A stretch of 64,000 nt of DNA from NCBI RefSeq assembly GCF_004118855.1, contig NZ_PDKF01000004.1:159911-223910 (forward strand). Direction: 5' to 3'. Source of the stretch: Arcobacter sp. CECT 8983 (GTDB lineage Bacteria; Campylobacterota; Campylobacteria; Campylobacterales; Arcobacteraceae). Within the stretch, counting starts at the first letter, position 1; every line of letters starts with the position of its first letter. Of this stretch, positions 19,067-27,067 are shown in pieces. Made by a program: the position numbers and the translations under genes. The notes below the pieces were generated by a model that did no database searches, was not told the origin of the DNA, and worked only from the letters and a program-made list of their open reading frames with translations.

Positions 19067-19094
19067 AAAAAGTAAGGTTTTCCTTACTTTTTAT
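19067..19094 (+). terminator. Rho-independent terminator after ftsH
   Basis: AAAAAGTAAGG (19067-19077) pairs perfectly with CCTTACTTTTT (19082-19092) around a TTTT loop and runs into T residues. Confidence 0.9.
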
Positions 19095-19179
19095 TATAAA
19101 ATAAAAATATCTTTAAACTGTAAATAAACATGTTACATTTATTATGGTACTATTATCTATAAATAAATTGGATTAGCAT

Positions 19180-20184
19180 ATGATTAATAAATTAAATACA
19201 GTCCGTGATTTAATAATAGTCCTTTTATTAGGATTATTTTTTTGGGTTATTCTAGGACACTATGATGGTTTTGAATTTCTTATAGAGTATCTAAATACCC
19301 ATGAAGAGTATGAATTAGATGAAGTATTTTTATTATTATTAATACTTTCACCTTTTTTAATAGTGTATGCACTTTTAAGAGTTAAAGAAGCACGCAGATT
19401 AAATAAGCAGTTAAAAGAGCTTAATAAAAACTTGACAAAAAAAGTTCAAGAAGAGTTATCAAAAAGCCAAAGAAATGAAGCTTTATTGATACAACAATCA
19501 AGATCTGCTGCTTTAGGAGAGATGATATCTAATATTGCACATCAATGGAGACAGCCCTTAAATGCAGTTAGTTTAATTATTCAAAATTTAAATTTTTTAT
19601 ACAAAAATAATCAATTAAATGATGAACAAATGGAAAAAAGTGTAAAAAAAGTAATGTTTCTCACTTCAAATATGTCTCAAACAATTGATGATTTTAGAAA
19701 TTTCTTTAAACCTGAAAAAATTAAACATAAGTTTTCTGTAAATGATACAGTAGAAAAAGCAATAAGAATTGTCGATGCATCTTTTGAAACATTAAAAATA
19801 AAAATTGATTTTGATCCACGGAATATAAAGTGTGAAGCTTATGGTTTTGAAAATGAGTTTTCTCAAGTGATAGTAAATATTTTAACAAATGCAAAAGACT
19901 CTTTTGTAGAAAAACAGATAAATGAGCCATTGATTAATATTGACTTTTTTAATAGTGATGATGAAATTACTATAATAATTAAAGATAATGCAGGGGGAGT
20001 TGAGGATGAAATATTTCCAAAAATTTTTGATCCATACTTTTCTACAAAAGAGAATGGTACTGGTATTGGATTATATATGTCTAAAATGATAATTGAAAAT
20101 AGTATGAATGGAAAATTAATTGCAGAAAATATTGATAATGGACTTAAGTTTAATATTAATATTCCTATTTCTAAGGAGAAATAA
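19180..20184 (+). CDS. Membrane histidine kinase with minimal sensor
   Basis: 334 residues. Two membrane helices (~9-26 and ~49-66) flank a short outside loop of about 22 residues. A coiled coil follows, then the phospho-acceptor box 'MISNIAHQWRQPLN' with His121 and a HATPase_c domain with 'NILTNAKDSF' (N box), 'IKDNAGGVEDEIFPKIFDPYFSTK' (G1/F boxes, in outline) and 'GTGIGLYMSKMII' (G2). With such a small loop it probably senses through the membrane or through partners. It is directly adjacent (no gap) to the receiver/HD-GYP gene, its likely cognate target. Confidence 0.9.
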   Translation: MINKLNTVRDLIIVLLLGLFFWVILGHYDGFEFLIEYLNTHEEYELDEVFLLLLILSPFLIVYALLRVKEARRLNKQLKELNKNLTKKVQEELSKSQRNEALLIQQSRSAALGEMISNIAHQWRQPLNAVSLIIQNLNFLYKNNQLNDEQMEKSVKKVMFLTSNMSQTIDDFRNFFKPEKIKHKFSVNDTVEKAIRIVDASFETLKIKIDFDPRNIKCEAYGFENEFSQVIVNILTNAKDSFVEKQINEPLINIDFFNSDDEITIIIKDNAGGVEDEIFPKIFDPYFSTKENGTGIGLYMSKMIIENSMNGKLIAENIDNGLKFNINIPISKEK

Positions 20185-22023
20185 ATGCTTCAAATGAAAA
20201 AAGAGTTAAGCTTTTTAAATGAGTTAAATGTCCTTTATGTAGAGGATGATAAGTTTATTCAAGAAGAGTTAGAGTTTTTCTTGTCTGGAAAAGTTAAAAA
20301 TTTATTTATTGCATCAAATGGTGAAGAGGGTTTAGAAACTTATAAAAACAATAAAATTGATTTAATTATTACAGATATTCAAATGCCTAAAATGAATGGT
20401 TTAGAGATGAGTTATGCCATTAGAGAAATTAATAAAGATGCAAAGATTATTATTACAACTGCATTTAATGATACTGAATATTTATTAGAAGCAATTAAAC
20501 TTAACTTAGGAAATTATCTAACAAAACCTTTAGATCTAAATTATCTTATTGAAATTATGATTGAAAGTGCAAAAAACTTAATTTTGGAAAAAGAGAATAA
20601 AAGAATTTTAAATACTTTTGAGCAGTATAAAAGTATTGTTGATGAAAGATCAATTGTATCAAAAACAGATATCAATGGAGTTATAACCTATGTAAATAAA
20701 CCTTTTGAAGAAATATCAGGTTATAAGATTGGAGAACTTCTAGGTAAATCTCATAATATAATTCGTCATGAAGATACTCCAAGTGAAATATTTAGTGATA
20801 TGTGGAATACAATTTTAAATAAAAAAGTTTGGCAAGGTAAAATCAAAAATAAAAAGAAAAATGGTGACTACTATATTGTGGATACTATTATTAAGCCCAT
20901 AGTAAATATTGATGGGGAAATAGATGAGTTTATTGCTTTAAGAAATGATATTACTGAACTTGAAATGTCAAAAGAGTATTTTAAAAATAGAAATGAAAAG
21001 TTTACAACTAATTTAAAAGATTCAATAAGAGTTGCTAAAACTTATAAAGATATTGTTGATAAATCTAATATGATAATTAGAATAGATTTAAATAGAAATA
21101 TAAGCTTTGTAAATGAAGCCTTTTGTGAAGGGAGCGGATATTCAAAAGAAGAACTTATTGGGAAACCTTATTCTATCTTAAGAAACAAAAATATGAGATT
21201 AGAAGAGTATGAAGAAGATATAGATGAAATGTTTAACGCAATGAGTGAAAAAAAAGTTTTAAAAAGAAAAATTATAAATCAAAAAAAAGATGGCTCTTTA
21301 TTTTATTGTAATGCCATTTCATATCCACTTTTAGATAGAAATGGTGAAGTATATGAATATATGGGAGTTAGGCACGATATTACAGATATAGAGATACTTC
21401 ATAAAGAAATAGAAGATACTCAAAGAGAATTAATTTATAGATTGGGTGAAGTAGGAGAAACAAGAAGTAAAGAGACTGGAAATCATGTAAAAAGAGTGGC
21501 AACTTATTCTAAGATACTAGCACATAAATATGGTTTGTCTCTTGAAGAAGAAAATCGTTTATTTGCTGCTTCTCCTATGCATGATATAGGAAAAGTTGGA
21601 ATACCCGATGAGATTTTAAATAAACCAGGAAAACTAGATGAAGATGAATGGAAAATTATGAAAACACATTCTGAAATAGGTTATGAAATTCTAAAAAACT
21701 CAGCAAGACCTATTTTACAAGCAGCAGCAATTGTTTCTTATACTCATCATGAAAAATGGGATGGTTCTGGGTATCCTTTAGGTTTAAAAGGTGAAGAAAT
21801 TCATATTTATGGAAGAATAACAGCAATAGCAGATGTTTTTGATGCACTAGGAAGTGATAGAATTTATAAAAAAGCTTGGCCTTTAGAAAAAATATTAAAG
21901 CTCTTTGAAGAACAAAGTGGAAAACATTTTGATCCTAAATTAGTAAAAATATTTTTTGATAATTTAGATGAATTTTTATATGTTAAAGAAAAATATAAAG
22001 ATGAATTTGAAAGTAACAAATGA
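20185..22023 (+). CDS. Receiver-PAS-PAS-HD-GYP regulator (probable c-di-GMP phosphodiesterase)
   Basis: 612 residues. The receiver domain (~12-130) has Glu20-Asp21-Asp22, phospho-acceptor Asp64 ('IITDIQMP') and Lys in 'YLTKPLD'. PAS1 is at ~150-265 and PAS2 at ~285-410 ('MIIRIDLNRNISFVNEAF', 'KKDGSLFYCNAIS'). The C-terminal HD-GYP domain has 'HVKRVATYS', 'HDIGKVGIPDEILNKPGKL', 'HSEIGYEIL' and 'HHEKWDGSGYP', so the metal ligands and the GYP triplet are intact. It should hydrolyse cyclic di-GMP under control of phosphorylation and of PAS ligands. It lies between two histidine kinases, abutting the first and overlapping the second by 4 bp. Confidence 0.92.
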   Translation: MLQMKKELSFLNELNVLYVEDDKFIQEELEFFLSGKVKNLFIASNGEEGLETYKNNKIDLIITDIQMPKMNGLEMSYAIREINKDAKIIITTAFNDTEYLLEAIKLNLGNYLTKPLDLNYLIEIMIESAKNLILEKENKRILNTFEQYKSIVDERSIVSKTDINGVITYVNKPFEEISGYKIGELLGKSHNIIRHEDTPSEIFSDMWNTILNKKVWQGKIKNKKKNGDYYIVDTIIKPIVNIDGEIDEFIALRNDITELEMSKEYFKNRNEKFTTNLKDSIRVAKTYKDIVDKSNMIIRIDLNRNISFVNEAFCEGSGYSKEELIGKPYSILRNKNMRLEEYEEDIDEMFNAMSEKKVLKRKIINQKKDGSLFYCNAISYPLLDRNGEVYEYMGVRHDITDIEILHKEIEDTQRELIYRLGEVGETRSKETGNHVKRVATYSKILAHKYGLSLEEENRLFAASPMHDIGKVGIPDEILNKPGKLDEDEWKIMKTHSEIGYEILKNSARPILQAAAIVSYTHHEKWDGSGYPLGLKGEEIHIYGRITAIADVFDALGSDRIYKKAWPLEKILKLFEEQSGKHFDPKLVKIFFDNLDEFLYVKEKYKDEFESNK

Positions 22024-24593
22024 AAAATCTAAGTATTAAAATTAAATTAATACTAATATTTGTATTTATAAAAATAATACCTTTATTACTAATCTCATAT
22101 TTAGCCTATAAAGGTGTTATTCAAATAGATAAGTATATTAAAAATAGTACAGATTATCTTTTTACACAGAGTGAAAATATTATTAATCAAACTGCAAAAT
22201 TATCAATTGATGATAGTATAAAACACTTAGATAAAAAATCTCAAAAATCTTTAGAAAGCTTATCCCATCAAATAGCAAATAGTGTAGCACAATTTCTTTA
22301 TCAAAGAGATGAAGATTTATTATTCTTATCTAAAATGAATATAAATCAAAAGCTTTTAGAAAATTTTTATAAATCTAAAAACAAAACTATTATTTTACAT
22401 GATGAGTATGTTTATGATGATAATATAAATGAATGGGTACCTAAAAATGTCTCTATAAAAAATAAGCTTGATACTTCAAGAAAGATTTTAAATGAAAATA
22501 AAAAGGAGTTTAGTTTTACTGACCCTAAAGAGTTAATAAAAAGAAGTATTCCTTTATATAAAGAGATTACGTATTTTACTTTAAAAGGAAAAGAAGTTTA
22601 TAAAGTCTCTTCAATTAATAAAACGTTAAAAGATATTTCTAAAAAAACAAACACATATATTAAAGCGGAAAACTATTTTGATAAAGTTAAAGAACTAAAA
22701 GAAGGGGAAATATATGTTTCTAATGTAATTGGTAAATATGTAGGTTCTAAAATAATAGGAAATTATAGCAAAATAAAAACAAAAAAATCTAATATAAAGT
22801 TTGAGCCTACAAAGTCAGCTTATGCAGGAAAAGAAAATCCTATAGGTAAAAAATTTGAAGGAATAATTAGATTTGTAACTCCTGTCTTTAAAAATGGAAA
22901 AAAAGTAGGATTTCTTTCTTTAGCTTTAGATCACGAGCATATTATGCAGTTTACTGATACGATTAATCCTACAAGTAAGAATTTAGTTCAAGACATAGTA
23001 GATGCTGGGAGTGGAAATTATGCTTTTATGTGGGATAGTAAAGGAAGAAATATCTCACATATAAGAGACTATTTTATAAGTGGTTATGATGAAAATAGTG
23101 GCAAAAGAGCAATGCCATGGATAAGTAAAGATTTAGCATTAAAATATAAGGCTTCAGGTTTAGAAATAAATGAGTTTTTAAACAAATATCCATCTTTTGA
23201 TAATCAATCTTTGGATAAAAAACCAAATTTAGAACAAGTATTAAAAGATGGGAATATAGGTCTTGATTGTAGATATTTAAATTTTGCTCCACAGTGTCAT
23301 GGTTGGATGGAGCTCACAAAAAATGGTGGTTTTGGTTCTTTTATAATATATTGGAGTAATGTTTGGAAGTTAACTACAGCAGCAACTATTCCATATTATA
23401 CTGGGCAATATGCAAATTCAAAAAGAGGTTTTGGTTTTGTAACAATTGGAGCAAATGTAGATGAATTTCATGCTGCTGCAAATGAGACCAAAAGAAGTGT
23501 AACTAAGATTTTGAATGAACAAAAAGAGAACATGAAAAAAGTAGTAAGTCAAAATGGACTTGAAATTCATAAATTTATTTTAATGTTAATAAATGAACTC
23601 TCTATTGTTACTGTAATTATGGTTATTATGGTTGTTTTGATTGCTTTATGGTTATCTTCTTATATTAGTAAAAAAATTGAAAAGCTTTTACTTGGAACAA
23701 ATAAGTTTGCAAAGAATGAGTTAGATTATAGAATAGATGTTACAAGTAATGATGAAATAGGGAAACTTGAAAAATCATTTAATAATATGGCTTCAAAAAT
23801 TCAAGAACAAATTCAAAAAGAGAAGTTATTGATTGAAAGTTTAGAAAAAAAAGTTATTCTAGAAGTTAATAAACAAAGAAAACAAGAACAATTGCTTGTA
23901 CAACAATCAAAAAATGCTGCTATGGGAGAGATGATTTCAAATATTGCACACCAATGGCGTCAACCTTTAAATGCTTTATCTTTAGTTATTCAAAATATAA
24001 AGTTTTCTTTTTATACAGGAACTTTAAATGAAGAAAATTTAGAGAAATCAGTAAATAAAGCTACAATGCTAACAAATAATATGTCTAAAACAATTGATGA
24101 TTTTAGAGACTTTTTTAAACCCAATAAGCTTAAATTAGAGTTCTCATTAGAAAAAAGTATTCAAAAAGTTATTACTTTAGTGGAAACTAGTTTTAGTAAT
24201 AGTGATATAAATATTATTAAAGATTTTCCTGATTATAGAATAAATATCATTGGTTATGAAAATGAGCTTTCACAAGCTTTACTTAATATTATCAATAATG
24301 CAAAAGATGCTTTAATTGAAAATAATACAAAAGATAGTTTTATAGAAATTAAACTATTTAAAGATAACTCTTTAATAGTTATTGAAATCTCAGATAATGC
24401 AGGTGGAATCAAAGATAAAAACAAAGATAAAATTTTTGAACCATATTTTACCACAAAAGAAGAGGGTAAAGGAACAGGAATAGGTCTTTATATGACAAAA
24501 ACAATTATTGAACAAAACATGGGTGGGAAACTATATTTAAAATCAAGTTCTAAAGAGGGAAGTATTTTTAGAATAGAGTTTAAAAATTCTTAA
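22020..24593 (+). CDS. Histidine kinase with large extracytoplasmic sensor and HAMP
   Basis: 857 residues. TM1 (~8-30) precedes a ~500-residue outside sensor, probably of the double Cache type, containing a 'CRYLNFAPQCHGWMEL' Cys pair and 'GNYAFMWDSKGRNISH'. TM2 (~522-545) leads to a HAMP domain ('KNELDYRIDVTSNDEIGKLEKSFNNM') and a coiled coil. The kinase core has His644 in 'IAHQWRQPLN' and HATPase boxes 'INNAKDAL', 'DNAGGIKDKNKDKIFEPYF' and 'GTGIGLYMTKTII'. The start overlaps the stop of the HD-GYP gene (ATGA), so translation is coupled. The kinase core is closely similar to that of the first kinase in the operon, suggesting duplication. Confidence 0.9.
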   Translation: MKNLSIKIKLILIFVFIKIIPLLLISYLAYKGVIQIDKYIKNSTDYLFTQSENIINQTAKLSIDDSIKHLDKKSQKSLESLSHQIANSVAQFLYQRDEDLLFLSKMNINQKLLENFYKSKNKTIILHDEYVYDDNINEWVPKNVSIKNKLDTSRKILNENKKEFSFTDPKELIKRSIPLYKEITYFTLKGKEVYKVSSINKTLKDISKKTNTYIKAENYFDKVKELKEGEIYVSNVIGKYVGSKIIGNYSKIKTKKSNIKFEPTKSAYAGKENPIGKKFEGIIRFVTPVFKNGKKVGFLSLALDHEHIMQFTDTINPTSKNLVQDIVDAGSGNYAFMWDSKGRNISHIRDYFISGYDENSGKRAMPWISKDLALKYKASGLEINEFLNKYPSFDNQSLDKKPNLEQVLKDGNIGLDCRYLNFAPQCHGWMELTKNGGFGSFIIYWSNVWKLTTAATIPYYTGQYANSKRGFGFVTIGANVDEFHAAANETKRSVTKILNEQKENMKKVVSQNGLEIHKFILMLINELSIVTVIMVIMVVLIALWLSSYISKKIEKLLLGTNKFAKNELDYRIDVTSNDEIGKLEKSFNNMASKIQEQIQKEKLLIESLEKKVILEVNKQRKQEQLLVQQSKNAAMGEMISNIAHQWRQPLNALSLVIQNIKFSFYTGTLNEENLEKSVNKATMLTNNMSKTIDDFRDFFKPNKLKLEFSLEKSIQKVITLVETSFSNSDINIIKDFPDYRINIIGYENELSQALLNIINNAKDALIENNTKDSFIEIKLFKDNSLIVIEISDNAGGIKDKNKDKIFEPYFTTKEEGKGTGIGLYMTKTIIEQNMGGKLYLKSSSKEGSIFRIEFKNS

Positions 24594-24660
24594 CCTTAGA
24601 TACAAAGTAATTATTAAAATATAAGATGATAATATCAAACTAAAACTTTAGGGAAAAAAT

Positions 24661-25248
24661 ATGTTAAATAGTTTTATTGCAAAAGAGGGACAAAATAAAA
24701 TTCTATATTTATTTGTAGCCTTTTTTATATTTTTAGTTTTAGATTGTGAGTTTCTTACTTTTGTATTTTTTGTACTAACTATAGTTTTTACATACATTTA
24801 CAGAAATAAAAAACTACAAAAGGATTACGATATCTCTGATATTTTAAGTCCAGTTTCTGGTAATGTCTCATCAATAGATAAGCAAGGAACAAAAACTTTA
24901 GTTTATATTGATGTTTCATTATGGGATAATCATATATTAAGAGCACCTAAAAATGGTAATTTTGTAGTGAAACAAAAAAAAGGTTTACATACTTTACTTG
25001 ATTCTTTAAAAGCAAAAAAATTAAATGAAACAGCTACTTTAATTTATTCAGATATGAAAATAGAATTAATCTCTTCATTATATGGAACTGATATTGTTTT
25101 AAATACTAATGAAGCACTAATGGGTGATAAACTTGGTGTATTTTTACATGGACAAGCAATTATTGAGATTGATAAATCAAAAGAGCTATTAATAACTCTT
25201 AATAAAAAACTAGAAGCTGGTAAAACAGTTATTGCAAGGGCAAAGTAG
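24661..25248 (+). CDS. Phosphatidylserine decarboxylase-like protein lacking the pyruvoyl serine
   Basis: 195 residues. Two hydrophobic stretches near the N-terminus (~14-28 and ~31-46) match the short-type Psd proteins, as do 'ILSPVSGNVSSI' and 'LWDNHILRAPKNG' (the usual 'SP.dG.V' and 'H..R.P..G'). In active enzymes a C-terminal 'FGS' self-cleaves to make the pyruvoyl group. Here the aligned region reads 'GDKLGVFLHGQAIIEI', so the serine position is Gln165. I infer it cannot make the cofactor and is not a canonical decarboxylase. A lipid-binding or regulatory role is possible. It is a separate unit between the kinase operon and leuA; no pssA is adjacent. Confidence 0.65.
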   Translation: MLNSFIAKEGQNKILYLFVAFFIFLVLDCEFLTFVFFVLTIVFTYIYRNKKLQKDYDISDILSPVSGNVSSIDKQGTKTLVYIDVSLWDNHILRAPKNGNFVVKQKKGLHTLLDSLKAKKLNETATLIYSDMKIELISSLYGTDIVLNTNEALMGDKLGVFLHGQAIIEIDKSKELLITLNKKLEAGKTVIARAK

Positions 25249-25251
25249 CTC

Positions 25252-25280
25252 TTGACAAAAAAATATTAAAAGATTATAAT
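25252..25280 (+). promoter_or_regulatory. Consensus promoter upstream of the leuA leader
   Basis: TTGACA (25252-25257) and TATAAT (25275-25280) with a 17-base spacer form a perfect vegetative promoter, starting 4 bp after the Psd-like gene's stop codon. The predicted start site near 25287 gives a leader of about 200 bases before leuA. Confidence 0.88.
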
Positions 25281-25308
25281 AGCTTCACAATTTTAAAGGG
25301 AGAGTACA

Positions 25309-25386
25309 ATGAAAATATTTGATTTTTATAAAAACTATTTTATAAAAAGTGTTAACACTCTTCTACTTCTTAAAAATTTCCTCTAA
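25309..25386 (+). CDS. Leucine leader peptide of leuA (attenuator peptide)
   Basis: A 25-codon ORF with a strong ribosome binding site (AAAGGGAGAG) and ATG at 25309, ending at TAA 25384-25386. The second half reads 'NTLLLLKNFL': four consecutive Leu codons (CTT CTA CTT CTT) and a fifth (CTC) just before the stop. CTA and CTC are uncommon in neighbouring genes, where TTA dominates. It lies between a consensus promoter and leuA, the first enzyme of leucine synthesis. Ribosome stalling on the Leu run when charged tRNA-Leu is scarce would couple leuA expression to leucine supply. A 12-bp palindrome (AGTGTTAACACT, 25348-25359) precedes the Leu codons. I see no classic intrinsic terminator, so the mechanism downstream of stalling is open. 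Confidence 0.82.
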   Translation: MKIFDFYKNYFIKSVNTLLLLKNFL

Positions 25387-25450
25387 TATATAACATATTA
25401 CAAAATAACAATCTTACGTTTTAGTTTTTCTTTTTTTAAATAAAAAAAGA

Positions 25451-25456
25451 TATAAT
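25451..25456 (+). promoter_or_regulatory. Possible second, proximal leuA promoter (-10 box)
   Basis: TATAAT at 25451-25456 is preceded by a T-rich tract, a common promoter form in Campylobacterota, and lies 27 bp before the leuA ATG. If used, it would bypass the leader peptide. Confidence 0.45.
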
Positions 25457-25483
25457 ATTTTACATTTTAAAAGGTTACACACT

Positions 25484-27037
25484 ATGGATAAGAATAAAAT
25501 TATAGTTTTTGATACTACATTAAGAGATGGAGAACAATCTCCTGGTTGTTCAATGAACACAGAAGAGAAAATCAAAGTTGCATTACAGTTAGAAAAATTA
25601 GGTGTAGATGTAATTGAAGCAGGTTTTGCTGCTGCAAGTCCTGGAGATTTTGATGCAGTTTCTAGAATAGCAGAGCAAGTAAAGAAATCTTCAATCTGTT
25701 CTTTAAGTAGAGCAATTGAAAATGATATTAAACAAGCTGGTTTAGCAGTACAAAAAGCTCCTTTACATAGAATTCATACATTTATTGCTACTTCACCAAT
25801 ACATATGAAATATAAGTTAAAGATGAGTGAAGAAGAGGTTATTAAAAGAGCAGTTCATGCTGTAGAATATGCAAGAACATTTGTTGATGATGTTGAGTTC
25901 TCTTTAGAAGATGCAGGTAGATCTGAAATACCATTTATGAAAGAGGTTATGGATGCAGTTATCTCTGCTGGTGCTTCAACTATTAATTTACCAGATACAG
26001 TTGGTTATAGATTACCAACAGAATTAGGTGCAATGGTAAAAGAGTTATCTGATTTTGCAGGTGATAGAGCAAGAATCTCTGTTCACAACCATAATGACTT
26101 AGGATTAGCAACAGCAAACACTTTAGCAGCAGTTATGAATGGTGCTAGACAAATTGAGGTTACAATCAATGGTTTAGGTGAAAGAGCAGGGAATTCAGCA
26201 TTAGAAGAAGCTGTTATGGCTATTAAAACAAGACGTGATGCCTTTGGTGATTTATATACAGATATTAATACTCCTGAAATCTATGCTACATCAAGATTAG
26301 TTGCAACTATTACAGGTGTAGAACCACAACAAAATAAATCAATTGTTGGTAAAAATGCCTTTGCCCATGAAAGTGGTATTCACCAAGATGGTGTATTAAA
26401 ACATCAAGAAACATATGAAATTATGAGACCTGAAGATGTAGGTGTTATTAAAGATTCTACATTAATCTTAGGTAAACACTCTGGACGTGCAGCATTTAGA
26501 GATAAAATCAATCAGTTAGGATTTGATAAAGTAAGTGATGAAGAGTTAAACTCTGCATTTGAGAAGTTCAAAATTTTAGCTGATAAGAAAAAAGATGTTA
26601 CAGATGATGATGTAAGAATGTTAATTACAGATGAGTCTTTAAATCAAGCTAAGATTTATGAATTAGTAGGATTACAAATCTCTGATTGTTCAAATGGTGT
26701 TCCAACAGCAGCAGTTTCAATTAAACACAATGATGAGATTTTAACTGATGCAAATATTGGTAATGGAACAATGGATGCAATCTTTAAAACAATTGACAGA
26801 CTTACAGGATATAGTGGTGAATTACAAAGTTATAATGTAACTTCAGTAACAGAAGGTAAAGATGCTTTAGCAAAAGTTACTACAAGAGTTGTTTTTGATG
26901 AAAGTTCACCATCATTTGTTGGGCATGGTTTAAGTGTTGATACAATGCTTGCAACAGCTAATGCATATGTAAGTGCATTAAATTCTTATCTTTCTCAAAA
27001 ACAGAGATTAGCAAAAAACACTGAGCATCAAATATAA
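25484..27037 (+). CDS. leuA: 2-isopropylmalate synthase
   Basis: 517 residues. The N-terminal HMGL-like TIM barrel has '[17 protein letters not shown]' (metal and substrate binding), '[13 protein letters not shown]' (metal-binding His pair) and '[16 protein letters not shown]'. A linker and a C-terminal LeuA dimer domain (from ~385) provide leucine feedback inhibition. It condenses acetyl-CoA with 2-ketoisovalerate, committing carbon to leucine. It is preceded by the leader peptide and promoter described above and by AAAAGG as ribosome binding site. A short hairpin (27040-27058) follows its stop codon. No leuB/C/D is adjacent. Confidence 0.96.
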   Translation: MDKNKIIVFDTTLRDGEQSPGCSMNTEEKIKVALQLEKLGVDVIEAGFAAASPGDFDAVSRIAEQVKKSSICSLSRAIENDIKQAGLAVQKAPLHRIHTFIATSPIHMKYKLKMSEEEVIKRAVHAVEYARTFVDDVEFSLEDAGRSEIPFMKEVMDAVISAGASTINLPDTVGYRLPTELGAMVKELSDFAGDRARISVHNHNDLGLATANTLAAVMNGARQIEVTINGLGERAGNSALEEAVMAIKTRRDAFGDLYTDINTPEIYATSRLVATITGVEPQQNKSIVGKNAFAHESGIHQDGVLKHQETYEIMRPEDVGVIKDSTLILGKHSGRAAFRDKINQLGFDKVSDEELNSAFEKFKILADKKKDVTDDDVRMLITDESLNQAKIYELVGLQISDCSNGVPTAAVSIKHNDEILTDANIGNGTMDAIFKTIDRLTGYSGELQSYNVTSVTEGKDALAKVTTRVVFDESSPSFVGHGLSVDTMLATANAYVSALNSYLSQKQRLAKNTEHQI

Positions 27038-27039
27038 AA

Positions 27040-27058
27040 CAAGGGATTCTTTCCCTTG
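27040..27058 (+). terminator. Hairpin after leuA
   Basis: CAAGGGA (27040-27046) pairs with TCCCTTG (27052-27058) around a TTCTT loop, directly after the leuA stop. There is no T-run, so it may be a weak terminator or an mRNA 3' stabiliser. It also covers the TTG at 27056, which argues against that codon as the start of the next gene. Confidence 0.5.
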
Positions 27059-27067
27059 GTAAAATAT

